Source: Streptomyces sp. NRRL F-5123
Lineage (GTDB): Bacteria > Actinomycetota > Actinomycetes > Streptomycetales > Streptomycetaceae
DNA length: 64,000 nt
Assembly (NCBI RefSeq): GCF_000721495.1
Contig: NZ_JOHY01000002.1
Coordinates: forward strand, 186,001-250,000
Direction of reading: 5' to 3'
The notes beneath the pieces were generated by a model. It made no database searches, had not been told where the DNA came from, and saw nothing but the letters and a program-made list of their open reading frames with translations. Numbering within the stretch: the stretch's first letter is position 1; the number at the start of each line of letters is the position of its first letter. The position numbers were made by a program, and so were the translations under genes. Below are positions 40,499 to 49,074 of the stretch, piece by piece.

Positions 40499-41191
40499 TC
40501 AGTACGTCAGCCGGTCGCTGCCCGGCATGTTGCGGCCCGCCCGCACCAGGGCGTCGATCAGGGTGCCGATCTGCGGCAGCCACGGCTGCGGGCCGCCGGT
40601 GCGCTCGTCGGGCTGCGGCGGGCGCACCCAGCGCAACTGGCCCGCGCTGCTGCTGGACGGCGGGAGACCGACGTAGCCGCCGTCGCCGTGGTAGCGCAGG
40701 GACGCGGGGACCCAGTCGTGGCTGTCGAGGATCTCGCCGAGGTCGGCGAGCGAGTAGGGGGCGACCAGCAGCTGATACCGCGTCGGAGTGGCGACGACGG
40801 GCCCGAGCCGTACGCCCATGGCGTCCAGCGCCTCCACGGCGCGCGCACCGGCCACGGCGGGCAGGCTCGCCGCCGAGACGCGGTCGCCGGTGGCGACGAC
40901 GACGGGTGCGTCCGGCCGACTGGTCCACCAGTAGCGCACCATACGCGGGTCACGGGTCGCGGCCAGGAGTCCGGGGTCGAGTGGGTGTGCCCCGGGTACG
41001 GGGCAGTTGGGGCGTGCGCAGGCGCACGGCTGCGCCCCTGCCGCGCGCCAGCTTCCGCGCCCGTCGTACCCGACGCCGGGCACGACACGCCATCGCCACT
41101 GCTCGGCGTAAGTGAGCGCCGCGTTGAGCAACGCGGTCCGCTCCTTTCGCTGTAGTGAGAGCTTGCGTCGCCTTCCGAGGATCTCGCGCAT
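40499..41191 (-). CDS. Prim-pol N-terminal-like protein (degenerate)
   Basis: A 230-residue protein resembling the bifunctional primase/polymerase N-terminal domain: LLNAALTYAEQWRWRVVPGV, CACARPNCPVPGAHPLDPGL, MVRYWWTSRPDAPVVVATGD. In active prim-pols a DxD pair follows this strand; here the equivalent (VVVATGDRVSAASL) lacks it, and there is no helicase partner, so enzymatic activity is doubtful. The start is the ATG at 41191 with AAGGAAC upstream; longer frames reach 41281. It occurs as a stand-alone chromosomal gene. Confidence 0.75.
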   Translation of the reverse strand: MREILGRRRKLSLQRKERTALLNAALTYAEQWRWRVVPGVGYDGRGSWRAAGAQPCACARPNCPVPGAHPLDPGLLAATRDPRMVRYWWTSRPDAPVVVATGDRVSAASLPAVAGARAVEALDAMGVRLGPVVATPTRYQLLVAPYSLADLGEILDSHDWVPASLRYHGDGGYVGLPPSSSSAGQLRWVRPPQPDERTGGPQPWLPQIGTLIDALVRAGRNMPGSDRLTY

Positions 41192-41770
41192 CAGCGCTCG
41201 TTCCTTTCCGTTAACGCCCAGGGATCTGCCCATTACACAACGTAACTTGTCGAGCACACCGCTTGCGAGGCAGCGCAGCACGCCGCCGCCAGCCGAGCGT
41301 GGAACGTGGCGGAGGTTAGCGCGAATAGGGCGCTCGGCACTTCGCGGTGCCCTGATCGTGACCCACTCGTTCGTGGCTCACTTCGGGCCCAGCACCCCTG
41401 CCACTCGGGTTGGGTCGGCCGTCAACTGATTACGTACTTACGACGCTTGAGCCAGACTTCGGGTTCCTACCCATCGCCCGCAATATGACGCGCTGTTGGC
41501 TTGGATCAGTCGACAGCGCGCATACGGCGGGGGTGGTTCTTTTCGGCCAACGTATGCCGTCGGACACGGCGGACGCAAGGGACCCGACACCATTCCTGGT
41601 ATCGGGACAATCCTGGACATGCCCACGATCGCCCGTGTAGAAGTGGGGTCCTTGACAGCGGCGCAGCACACATGGGGGTTTGCGATGCTAATCATGCGAG
41701 TGCTCCGCCTTGCGCGGGCGAAAAGCTCGGATTGCCCCACCCTCCGTTCTCTGCCCGGAAGTCGCGGGCG
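41192..41770. other. Intergenic stretch upstream of the SpoIIE-like gene
   Basis: No clear gene. TTGACA at 41652-41657 is a possible -35 element. The frame of the downstream phosphatase is open from 41501, with an ATG at 41672 but no ribosome site, so part of this stretch could be its N-terminus. GCAATATGAC at 41480 resembles the repeated GCAATATGCC motif. Confidence 0.4.
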
Positions 41771-43477
41771 GTGAACCCGTCCCGGGTCAGAAAAGTGGCC
41801 GGAAGCGAGCCACGGCGACCCGCCGCGGCGCATACTCCCAACGCGCCTGTCGCCACCGCGCCTTCGTCCGCCCCCGCGGCGGCGGCGCCTGCCGTCGCGC
41901 CTTCTTCCCTGCCCGCGGTCCCGGCCGCGGCGACCGCCCCCGCCGCGGAAACGGCCCCCGGCCTGGCGGAACGCATCCCGCCCGGATTCACTCCCGCCTT
42001 TCAGGACGGGCTGGTGTCCTGGTCCTGCGACCTGTCGCTGCTCCATGAACTGACCGAACGGCTGGCCCGAACGGCCCTGCTGGACGACGCGCTGCGCGAA
42101 GTCGCGCTGGCCGGCGGCGCCCTGGTCGGCGCCCGGCGCGGTCTCGTCACGCTCGCCCCTGCCGACGGCCTGGGCCCCGACACCACCGTCGGCCACGGCC
42201 TCGGGCACTCCGACCTGGGCGCCCTGGAGACCGTCGGCTTCGGTGCGGTGCCCCCCGGCGCGGACGAGGCCGCGCACCCCGACCTGCGGCAGGGGCCCGG
42301 CGCCCGCGAGCGGCACCACGAGGTGGCGGCGCAGCTCGGCCTGGCAGCCGCCTACGGGCTCGCGCTGGCCGTCGACGGGCCCTCCGCGGGGCCGGAAGAC
42401 GGCACCCTACCCTCACCGGATTCAGCCACTTCCCGCACAAACGGCGTGGCATATTCCGCAGCCGAGCTCGAGCCCGCCACCTCCGCGGCCTTCCCCGGCG
42501 ACGGTGGCGCGGAAGACTTCCACGACTTCTCCACAACCGGCCCCGCCGCGTGCGGCCCCGGCCCCGCTCCGTCCACGAGCGGCCCGGCCCCCTGTGCCAC
42601 CGAATCGGCCCGCCGCCGCCTCGGCGCGGTCGTGTGGTTCTACGACGAGCCCGCCGAGCCGACCCCGCGGCAGCGCCGACTGGCCGGCATGTACCTGCGG
42701 TACGCCGCCGAGCACCTCGCCCGCGGTCTGGACCTGGCGCGGGTCCGGCGGGACGCCGCCGCCCTGTCCGCCGAGATGCTGCCGGCCCGTCTGCCGCGCG
42801 TCCCCGGCGTGCGGATGGCCGTACGGCACCAGTGCGGGCCGCTCGGCGGCGGCGACTGGTACGACGCCCTGCCACTGCCCGAGGGGGCGCTCGGGCTGGC
42901 GGTGGGTGGCGTCACGGGTGCGGGTCCCGGCGCGGTGGCCGCGCGGGACCGGCTGCGGGCGTCGCTGCGGGCGTACGCGGTCATGGAGGGCGAGGACCCG
43001 GTCGCGGTGCTCTCCGACCTGGAGCTGCTGCTGCGGCTGACCGAGCCGGCCCGCTCCGCGACCGCGCTGTTCGGCCATGTGTGTGCCCCGCAGTCCGCGG
43101 GGAGCCGCCGGGTGACGCTGGCGGGCGCCGGGCACTGCCCGCCGCTTCTGGTCGGCGACCACCGCTGCGAATTCGTCGAGACCTCGCTGTCGGCGCCGCT
43201 GAACATGCTCAGCTGCTGGGAGGCGCCCGGCGTCGAGCTGCGGGTGCGGCCCGGCGAGAGCCTGGTGCTCTTCACTGACGGGCTGCTGCACCGCACCGGC
43301 GACTCCGCCGACCGAGCCGTCGCCCGCGTCCACGCGGCCGCCCAGAGCGCGACCGGCGCCGTACGCGAGGACCCCGGGCTGCTGGCCGACCACCTGCTGC
43401 GTACCGTGCTGCCCGGCGGCCTGGACGCCGCCGCGGGCGCCGAGGACCTGGTGCTGATGGTGGCCCGTTTCGACTGA
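41771..43477 (+). CDS. SpoIIE/RsbU-type PP2C phosphatase-like protein
   Basis: About 568 residues (start uncertain: GTG 41771 or ATG 41672). An Ala/Pro-rich N-terminus leads to a degenerate GAF-like region (about 65-300: LLHELTERLARTALLDDALR) and a C-terminal SpoIIE domain (about 320-565): PRVPGVRMAVRHQCGPLGGG, DWYDALPLPEGALGLAVGGV, VTLAGAGHCPPLLVGDH, VLFTDGLLHRTG and AEDLVLMVARFD. The Asp of the usual GDVxG metal motif is Gly here (GGVTGAG), so catalysis may be altered. Family members dephosphorylate anti-anti-sigma proteins. Confidence 0.85.
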   Translation: MNPSRVRKVAGSEPRRPAAAHTPNAPVATAPSSAPAAAAPAVAPSSLPAVPAAATAPAAETAPGLAERIPPGFTPAFQDGLVSWSCDLSLLHELTERLARTALLDDALREVALAGGALVGARRGLVTLAPADGLGPDTTVGHGLGHSDLGALETVGFGAVPPGADEAAHPDLRQGPGARERHHEVAAQLGLAAAYGLALAVDGPSAGPEDGTLPSPDSATSRTNGVAYSAAELEPATSAAFPGDGGAEDFHDFSTTGPAACGPGPAPSTSGPAPCATESARRRLGAVVWFYDEPAEPTPRQRRLAGMYLRYAAEHLARGLDLARVRRDAAALSAEMLPARLPRVPGVRMAVRHQCGPLGGGDWYDALPLPEGALGLAVGGVTGAGPGAVAARDRLRASLRAYAVMEGEDPVAVLSDLELLLRLTEPARSATALFGHVCAPQSAGSRRVTLAGAGHCPPLLVGDHRCEFVETSLSAPLNMLSCWEAPGVELRVRPGESLVLFTDGLLHRTGDSADRAVARVHAAAQSATGAVREDPGLLADHLLRTVLPGGLDAAAGAEDLVLMVARFD

Positions 43478-43528
43478 CACACCCCCCGCCTACGATGGAC
43501 GAAAGGTTCATCTTGAGGAGGCAGGGAC

Positions 43529-45031
43529 GTGACGGAGGCCGACGGGCAGCGGGGCACCAACGGGGAAGAGCAGGAGACGGCGGGGGCGCAGGAGCCCGAG
43601 GCGGCCGCGGACAAGCCGGTGAAGCAGCGCAAGAACGGGTTGTATCCGGCGGTGTCGGACGAGCTGGCGGCCGTCATGAAGTCCGGCTGGGCGGACACGG
43701 AGCGGCGCGGTCTGGAGCCGATCCCGCAGGCGCGGCAGACGGCCGCGCGGCGTGCCGCGGTGTCGGCGCGCTTCCCCGGCGAGCGCATCGTGGTGCCGGC
43801 CGGCAATCTGCGCCGTCGTTCCAACGACACGGACTACCCCTTCCGCGCCGCGACCGAGTACGCCCACCTCACCGGCGACCAGACGCAGGACGCCGTCCTG
43901 GTGCTGGAGCCGCTCGCCGAGGGCGGCCACGAGGCCACGGCCTATCTGCTGCCGCGCTCCGACCGGGAGAACGGCGAGTTCTGGCTGCACGGCCAGGGCG
44001 AGCTGTGGGTCGGCCGCCGCAACAGCCTGGCCGAGGGCGAGCAGCTGCTCGGCCTGCCCTGCCGCGACGTGCGCACGGTCGCCGACGTGCTGCGCGAGGC
44101 CACCGGGCCGGTCCGGGTCGTGCGCGGCCACGACGCGGGCGTGGAGGCGGCGCTGACGGACAAGGTCACCGCCGAGCGGGACCGGGAGCTGACCGTCTTC
44201 CTGTCCGAGCTGCGCCTGGTCAAGGACGACTTCGAGATCACCGAGCTGGAGCAGGCCTGCGCCTCGACGGCCCGCGGCTTCGAGGACGTCGTCAAGGTGC
44301 TCGACAAGGCCGAGGCCACCTCGGAGCGCTGGATCGAGGGCACCTTCTTCCTGCGCGCCCGCGTCGAGGGCAACGACGTGGGATACGGCTCCATCTGCGC
44401 CTCCGGCCCGCACGCGACCACGCTGCACTGGGTGCGCAACGACGGCCCGGTGCGCTCCGGCGACCTGCTGCTGCTGGACGCGGGCGTCGAGACGCGCCAC
44501 CTCTACACCGCCGACGTGACCCGTACGCTGCCGGTCAACGGCAGCTTCACACCGCTCCAGCGGAAGATCTACGACGCGGTGTACGCCGCGCAGGAGGCGG
44601 GCATCGCGGCCGTCAAGCCGGGTGCCGCCTACCGCGACTTCCACGACGCCGCCCAGCGCGTGCTCGCCGAGCACCTGGTCGCGTGGGGCCTGCTGGAGGG
44701 CACTGTCGAGCGCGTGCTCGAACTGGGCCTGCAGCGCCGATGGACGCTGCACGGCACCGGCCACATGCTCGGCATCGACGTCCACGACTGCGCGCACGCG
44801 CGCACCGAGGCGTACGTCGACTGCACGCTGGAGCCGGGCATGGTGCTCACCGTGGAGCCCGGGCTGTACTTCCAGGCGGACGACGTGACCGTGCCGGAGG
44901 AATACCGCGGCATCGGTGTCCGCATCGAGGACGACATCCTCGTCACGGCGGGGGGCAACCGCAATCTGTCCGCCGCCCTGCCGCGCGCCTCGGCCGAGGT
45001 CGAGTCCTGGATGGCAGGGCTTCGCGGCTAG
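43529..45031 (+). CDS. pepP: Xaa-Pro aminopeptidase (aminopeptidase P)
   Basis: A 500-residue M24 metallopeptidase. After a charged N-terminal extension and the aminopeptidase P N-terminal domain (about 60-200), the pita-bread domain shows all five metal ligands: LLLDAGVETRHLYTADVTRT (two Asp), LHGTGHMLGIDVHDCAH (His), VLTVEPGLYF (Glu) and GIGVRIEDDILV (Glu). It removes N-terminal residues preceding proline. The start is the GTG at 43529, after GAGGCAGGGAC. A large terminator follows. Confidence 0.95.
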   Translation: MTEADGQRGTNGEEQETAGAQEPEAAADKPVKQRKNGLYPAVSDELAAVMKSGWADTERRGLEPIPQARQTAARRAAVSARFPGERIVVPAGNLRRRSNDTDYPFRAATEYAHLTGDQTQDAVLVLEPLAEGGHEATAYLLPRSDRENGEFWLHGQGELWVGRRNSLAEGEQLLGLPCRDVRTVADVLREATGPVRVVRGHDAGVEAALTDKVTAERDRELTVFLSELRLVKDDFEITELEQACASTARGFEDVVKVLDKAEATSERWIEGTFFLRARVEGNDVGYGSICASGPHATTLHWVRNDGPVRSGDLLLLDAGVETRHLYTADVTRTLPVNGSFTPLQRKIYDAVYAAQEAGIAAVKPGAAYRDFHDAAQRVLAEHLVAWGLLEGTVERVLELGLQRRWTLHGTGHMLGIDVHDCAHARTEAYVDCTLEPGMVLTVEPGLYFQADDVTVPEEYRGIGVRIEDDILVTAGGNRNLSAALPRASAEVESWMAGLRG

Positions 45032-45080
45032 CGGGCCCGGAGGGGTCCCCCCGCGAAGCCTCGCGAGGTACGCCCCCCGG

Positions 45081-45120
45081 ACGCCCTCCTCAAGGCGTCA
45101 CGACGCCTTGAGGAGGGCGT
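45081..45120. terminator. Bidirectional terminator between pepP and the convergent gene
   Basis: A perfect 18-bp stem (ACGCCCTCCTCAAGGCGT and its complement) with a 4-base loop. Its right arm encodes the last residues of the minus-strand ATP-binding protein (stop at 45098), so the hairpin overlaps coding sequence. Confidence 0.9.
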
Positions 45121-45589
45121 CGTCGCGCCACTTGAGGACCTTGTCGAAGGACACGGCCGTCCCGACGCCGGGGCGGTCGTGGAAGCGCACATGGTCCACC
45201 AGCGCTTCGATCAGGATGAGCCCGCGCCCGTGCTCGGCGTACTGCCCGCGGTGCGGCAGTGGTCGGGCGGGGTGCAGGATCCAGTCGGGTTTGCGGTCGA
45301 GGTCGGGTGCGTGCTCGAAGACGGTCGTGCGGTCGCGGGAGGTCGTGGGCCCGGAGTCGGCGACCTCGATCCGGCAGCAGTCACCGTCGATGTGGGCGGT
45401 GACGCAGTAGCCGGTCGCCGTTCCGGCGTGCTCAACAGCGTTCGCGCACGCCTCGGACAGCGCCACCGACAGGTCGAAGGAGATGTCGGGGTCCACCCCG
45501 GCGGTCTCCATCGTCCCGAGCAGGAGCTTCCGGGCGAGCGGGACGCTCGCAGCCTCGCGCCGCAAATGGAGTGACCACCAGATGCTCAT
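45098..45589 (-). CDS. HATPase_c anti-sigma-factor-like ATP-binding protein
   Basis: A 163-residue RsbW-like protein: ISFDLSVALSEACANAVEHA (N box), CCRIEVADSGPTTSRDR (G1) and YAEHGRGLILIEALVDHVRF (G2). The start is the ATG at 45589, with GGAGGCTGAG immediately upstream; the frame extends to 45745 without support. It probably binds a sigma factor or anti-anti-sigma protein. It is convergent with pepP and overlaps the shared terminator. Confidence 0.88.
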   Translation of the reverse strand: MSIWWSLHLRREAASVPLARKLLLGTMETAGVDPDISFDLSVALSEACANAVEHAGTATGYCVTAHIDGDCCRIEVADSGPTTSRDRTTVFEHAPDLDRKPDWILHPARPLPHRGQYAEHGRGLILIEALVDHVRFHDRPGVGTAVSFDKVLKWRDDALLKAS

Positions 45590-45780
45590 GCTCAGCCTCC
45601 TGGCTGCGGCTCGACATACGACTACGTATTGCCGCGAAGGCCGCCCCGTAAGCGCGGTGTTGACGTGATACCGCTCATTCGGCGGATTCCCGCGCCCGGC
45701 AATCGGGTGTAAAGGCAACCGGACACACCACCGCGAGCCGGACACCCCCCTTGTTCACCGACGGGGCGCGTGGTGAGAAG

Positions 45781-46602
45781 ATGTCGGCCGTCATGGCTAC
45801 CCCCGCCCTCGCTGTGCGCGCAGGCGCCGGCATGCGACTGCTGAGGGCCGCGCTCTTTGCCGCGGTCTGCGTCGTGCTGGCCGCCGCCGGGCACACACTG
45901 GCCTCGGGCACGCCGGTGCCGGGCTGGTCGCTGGCGCTGGGGTGGCTGGGGGTCGTCGCCGTCGTGGCGCCGCTGGCGGGCCGGGAGCGCACGCTTCCGG
46001 GCATCGCCGCGAGCCTGGCCGCCGGACAGCTCACCCTGCACATGGTCTTCGGCGCGGGCCAGATGTGCGCCACACCGGGGCTCACTCCTTCGAGTGGCGC
46101 TGACGGCGGGCTGCTGACGGTGGCCGCCCGGCTGGTGTGCGGCACCCACGCGACGGCTCTGACGCCGCAGTCCGCGCGGCAGATCGTGTCGGCCGCGGGC
46201 CTCGGCCCGCACGCGGCGCACACCGCGGGGATGCCGGGGATGACGCCGTCGGCCGGTCTCACCGCACGCTCGGCGCTGGCCGCGCTGCCGCTGTGCTCGC
46301 TGCCGATGCTGCTCGCGCACCTGCTGGCCGCCGTGGTGGCGGGCTGGCTGCTGCGGCGAGGCGAGGCCGCGCTCTGGCGGCTGGTCAGGCTGTCGGCGCG
46401 TACGGCGGCGGAGCTCACCGGATTCAGCCCCGCCGCCGTACGCCGCGCGCACGCGCTGCTGGCCGCGCTCACCGCCGGCCTGGCCGGCGCCCCGCGGCAC
46501 GGCCCGCCGCGTACCGAGGGGACACCTCGCGCCGCCTGGCGCACGGTGCTGCTGCGGCATTCGCTGGCCCGGCGCGGTCCGCCGGTGGCACTGGCGGCCT
46601 GA
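45781..46602 (+). CDS. Polytopic membrane protein of unknown function
   Basis: A 273-residue membrane protein with hydrophobic segments at about 20-40 (LLRAALFAAVCVVLAAAGHT), 50-65, 72-95 and 175-200 (LPLCSLPMLLAHLLAAVVAG). A His/Met/Gly-rich extracytoplasmic loop (CGTHATAL, GPHAAHTAGMPGMTPSAG) could bind metal. It lies just upstream of the copper cluster (YcnI, Sco, PCuAC, CopCD) in the same direction, which with the His/Met loop suggests a role in copper handling. This is inference. The start is ATG 45781. Confidence 0.75.
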   Translation: MSAVMATPALAVRAGAGMRLLRAALFAAVCVVLAAAGHTLASGTPVPGWSLALGWLGVVAVVAPLAGRERTLPGIAASLAAGQLTLHMVFGAGQMCATPGLTPSSGADGGLLTVAARLVCGTHATALTPQSARQIVSAAGLGPHAAHTAGMPGMTPSAGLTARSALAALPLCSLPMLLAHLLAAVVAGWLLRRGEAALWRLVRLSARTAAELTGFSPAAVRRAHALLAALTAGLAGAPRHGPPRTEGTPRAAWRTVLLRHSLARRGPPVALAA

Positions 46603-46989
46603 CGCGACGTCGGCCCCACCCGCCTCTTCCTCACCCCGGTTACTCCGGGCTCATCCGCGTTCATCCGGTTTCGTCAGCATTCCTGTTGCCACCGGGCCTT
46701 CCGGTGCCGCAGCTGCCGCGGCCGGCGGTGACGACGCGGGGCGCCTCCGGTGCCCGCGGCAGGTGCGGCTCGGGTGACGGGCGGACGGCGCGCGGGTACG
46801 CCACGCCGCGGCCGCCGCACCAGCACACCGGCGGCGCACCCGCGTACGCCCCGGGCCCGTCGCACATTGCCGCGGCAGCCGGCTCCGTACGCCCGTGCGC
46901 CGCGCCCCGTGCACGCCGTTGCGACGGGCGCGGTCCGCGCCTGCACAGCCTTCCGTCCGCAGCACCCCTCACCGTGGAGAAGCCCTGCC
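46603..46989. other. Spacer upstream of the copper cluster
   Basis: No gene is seen. The ycnI-like frame is open upstream to about 46750, but without a ribosome site or family-like residues. I see no obvious copper-regulator palindrome. Confidence 0.4.
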
Positions 46990-47802
46990 ATGAGCACTTC
47001 CCGCACTTCCCGAGTGGCCCGCACCTCCGGCATGCCCCGCCTGCGCGGCCGCGCCGCGACCGTCGCCGCCCTCGCCGGCGCGACCGTCCTGCTGGCGGCG
47101 GTACCGGCCTTCGCCCACGTCACCGTGCAGCCGACCACCGCCGCCAAGGGCGGCTACACCACGGTCGCCTTCAAGGTGCCCAACGAGCAGGACGGTGCCT
47201 CGACCGTCAAGATCGAGGTCAACCTGCCCACCGACCACCCGATCGCGTCGGTGTCCCTCCAGCCGGTGCCCGGCTGGACCGCGCAGGTGACCAAGTCGAA
47301 GCTGGCGACGCCGATCAAGACCGACGACGGCACGATCGACCAGGCCGTCACCAAGATCACCTGGACCGGCGGGAAGATCGCGCCCGGGCAGTTCCAGCAG
47401 TTCCCGGTCTCCTTCGGTCCGCTGCCCTCCGACACCGACTCGCTGTCGTTCAAGACGCTGCAGACCTACGACAACGGCGACGTCGTCCGCTGGATCGAGA
47501 TCCCGCAGGCCGGCCAGGCCGAGCCGCAGGACCCGGCCCCGACCCTGAAGCTGACCGCGGCCGCGCCCGACGACGCCGGCGCCGCCACGGGCACCCCCGC
47601 ACCCGCACCCGCCGCCGACAGCGGCTCCGGCACGTCCGCGTCGCAGGCCGCCGGGTCCGGCGGCGGCAGCGACGACACCGCGCGGGCCCTCGGCATCGCC
47701 GGCATCGTCGTCGGCGCCGCGGGCGTCGGCTTCGGCGTCCTCGCCGGACGGCGCCGTACGGCTGTGGCGGAGGCCTCCGGCGGCTCCGCGGCCACCGACT
47801 GA
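46990..47802 (+). CDS. YcnI-like copper-binding membrane protein
   Basis: A 270-residue exported protein. The signal peptide (VAALAGATVLLAAVPAFA) is followed by HVTVQPTTAAKGGYTTVAFK, so the mature protein starts with His, the known copper ligand of the YcnI/DUF1775 domain; NLPTDHPIASVSLQPVPGW and TKITWTGGKIAPGQFQQFPV belong to that domain. A Pro/Ala/Ser linker and a C-terminal membrane helix (GIAGIVVGAAGVGFGVLAG) anchor it. The ATG at 46990 has GGAGAAG upstream. It probably binds Cu(II) at the outer membrane face. Confidence 0.92.
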   Translation: MSTSRTSRVARTSGMPRLRGRAATVAALAGATVLLAAVPAFAHVTVQPTTAAKGGYTTVAFKVPNEQDGASTVKIEVNLPTDHPIASVSLQPVPGWTAQVTKSKLATPIKTDDGTIDQAVTKITWTGGKIAPGQFQQFPVSFGPLPSDTDSLSFKTLQTYDNGDVVRWIEIPQAGQAEPQDPAPTLKLTAAAPDDAGAATGTPAPAPAADSGSGTSASQAAGSGGGSDDTARALGIAGIVVGAAGVGFGVLAGRRRTAVAEASGGSAATD

Positions 47803-47816
47803 CGCACACGCAATAC

Positions 47817-47861
47817 GCCGGGCGGCCGCGCCCCACTAGCGCGGCTCCGCGGCCGCCCGGC
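47817..47861 (+). terminator. Hairpin between ycnI-like and sco genes
   Basis: Perfect 14-bp arms (GCCGGGCGGCCGCG and its complement) around a 17-base loop begin 15 bp after the ycnI stop. It may terminate or attenuate before the sco gene. Confidence 0.72.
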
Positions 47862-47889
47862 CTTCGCCATCGCACCCTGGGGACCACCT

Positions 47890-48558
47890 ATGCGCACCAC
47901 CGCCAAGACCGCCGCCGTCGCCCTCGCCGCCGCCTGTGCCCTCCTGCTCAGCGGCTGCGGAGGCTCGGGGGGCTCCGACGCCTCCGGCCCGGGCTCCGGG
48001 CCCGCGGCGGACGTGTCCACGGCGGCGAGCCAGCCCGGCACGCTGCTCGACACGCCCTTCAACAAGCCTCAGCTGCACCTGACCGACAACCAGGGCAAGC
48101 CGTTCGACCTGGTCAAGCAGACGGCCGGGCATCCCGTGCTGCTCTTCTTCGGCTACACGCACTGCCCCGACGTCTGCCCGACCACCATGAGCGACATCGC
48201 CCTGGCCAAGTCCAAGCTGCCCGCGGCGGACCAGGCGCGGCTGCGGGTCGTGTTCGTCACCACCGACCCGGACCGCGACACCCCGGCCCGGCTGACCGAG
48301 TGGCTGGGCGCGATGGACAAGAGCTTCATCGGCCTGACCGGCGACTTCACCACGATCCAGAACGCCGCCCGGTCGGTCGGCGTCGGCATCACACCGCCGG
48401 TGAAGGAGAAGGACGGCAGCATCACCGTCACCCACGGCGCCGAGGTGCTGGCCTTCTGGCCCAAGGACGACAAGGCCCACGTGCTGTACATGTCCGGCAC
48501 CACCGCCCAGCAGTACGCCCACGACCTGCCCAAGCTCATCAGGAGTGAGGCGCCGTGA
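47890..48558 (+). CDS. sco: Sco (SCO1/SenC) copper chaperone lipoprotein
   Basis: A 222-residue lipoprotein: signal AAACALLLSGC with lipobox LSGC, then a thioredoxin-like Sco domain with the copper-binding CxxxC (FGYTHCPDVCPTTM) and the distal His in ITVTHGAEVLAFW. Sco proteins deliver copper to cytochrome c oxidase CuA and, in Streptomyces lividans, to the radical copper oxidase GlxA in morphological development. The stop overlaps the start of the PCuAC gene (GTGA), so they are co-translated. Confidence 0.94.
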   Translation: MRTTAKTAAVALAAACALLLSGCGGSGGSDASGPGSGPAADVSTAASQPGTLLDTPFNKPQLHLTDNQGKPFDLVKQTAGHPVLLFFGYTHCPDVCPTTMSDIALAKSKLPAADQARLRVVFVTTDPDRDTPARLTEWLGAMDKSFIGLTGDFTTIQNAARSVGVGITPPVKEKDGSITVTHGAEVLAFWPKDDKAHVLYMSGTTAQQYAHDLPKLIRSEAP

Positions 48559-49067
48559 AGCGGCGGCGGGCACTTCTGGGCGCAATGGGCGGGGTCGTGG
48601 CAGTGGCCGCGGCGACCGGCGCGGCAGCGGGCCTGGCCGGGCGCGGATCGGGACCGGGATCGGCTCCCGGCGGCGGTTCGGGCCCAGGCGGCAGCGCACG
48701 GCTCGTGGTGAGCGGCGGGTACATTCCCCGGCCGCTGCTCACCGACGAGGCCGCCGCGTACGTGACGGTGGCCAACACCGGCGGTACGGACGCCGAGCTG
48801 ACCTCGGTGACCACGCCGCTGGCCGCGCACGTCACCCTGCACACCACGACCGGCACCACCATGCGCCAGGTGGGCGCACTCACCGTGCCTGCGGGGGGCA
48901 AGCTCACCCTGGGCTCCGGCGGTGCCCACATGATGCTCGAAGGACTCACCCACAAACCCTCGGTGGGCGAGCAGATCACCCTGCGACTCCACTTCACCCA
49001 CGCCTCGCCCGCCACGGTCACGGTCACCCTGCCCGTGCGGCCGACGACGTACGACCCGAGGGGCTGA
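48555..49067 (+). CDS. PCuAC-type extracytoplasmic copper chaperone
   Basis: A 170-residue exported protein with a Gly/Ala-rich signal region and a PCuAC domain (DUF461). The copper motif His-x10-Met-x21-His-x-Met is recognisable in HVTLHTTTGTTMRQVGALTV followed by GGAHMMLEGLTHKPSVGEQ. It passes Cu(I) to Sco-type partners. It begins with a GTG overlapping the sco stop and ends 7 bp before the copC-copD fusion. Confidence 0.92.
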   Translation: MKRRRALLGAMGGVVAVAAATGAAAGLAGRGSGPGSAPGGGSGPGGSARLVVSGGYIPRPLLTDEAAAYVTVANTGGTDAELTSVTTPLAAHVTLHTTTGTTMRQVGALTVPAGGKLTLGSGGAHMMLEGLTHKPSVGEQITLRLHFTHASPATVTVTLPVRPTTYDPRG

Positions 49068-49074
49068 TCCACGC

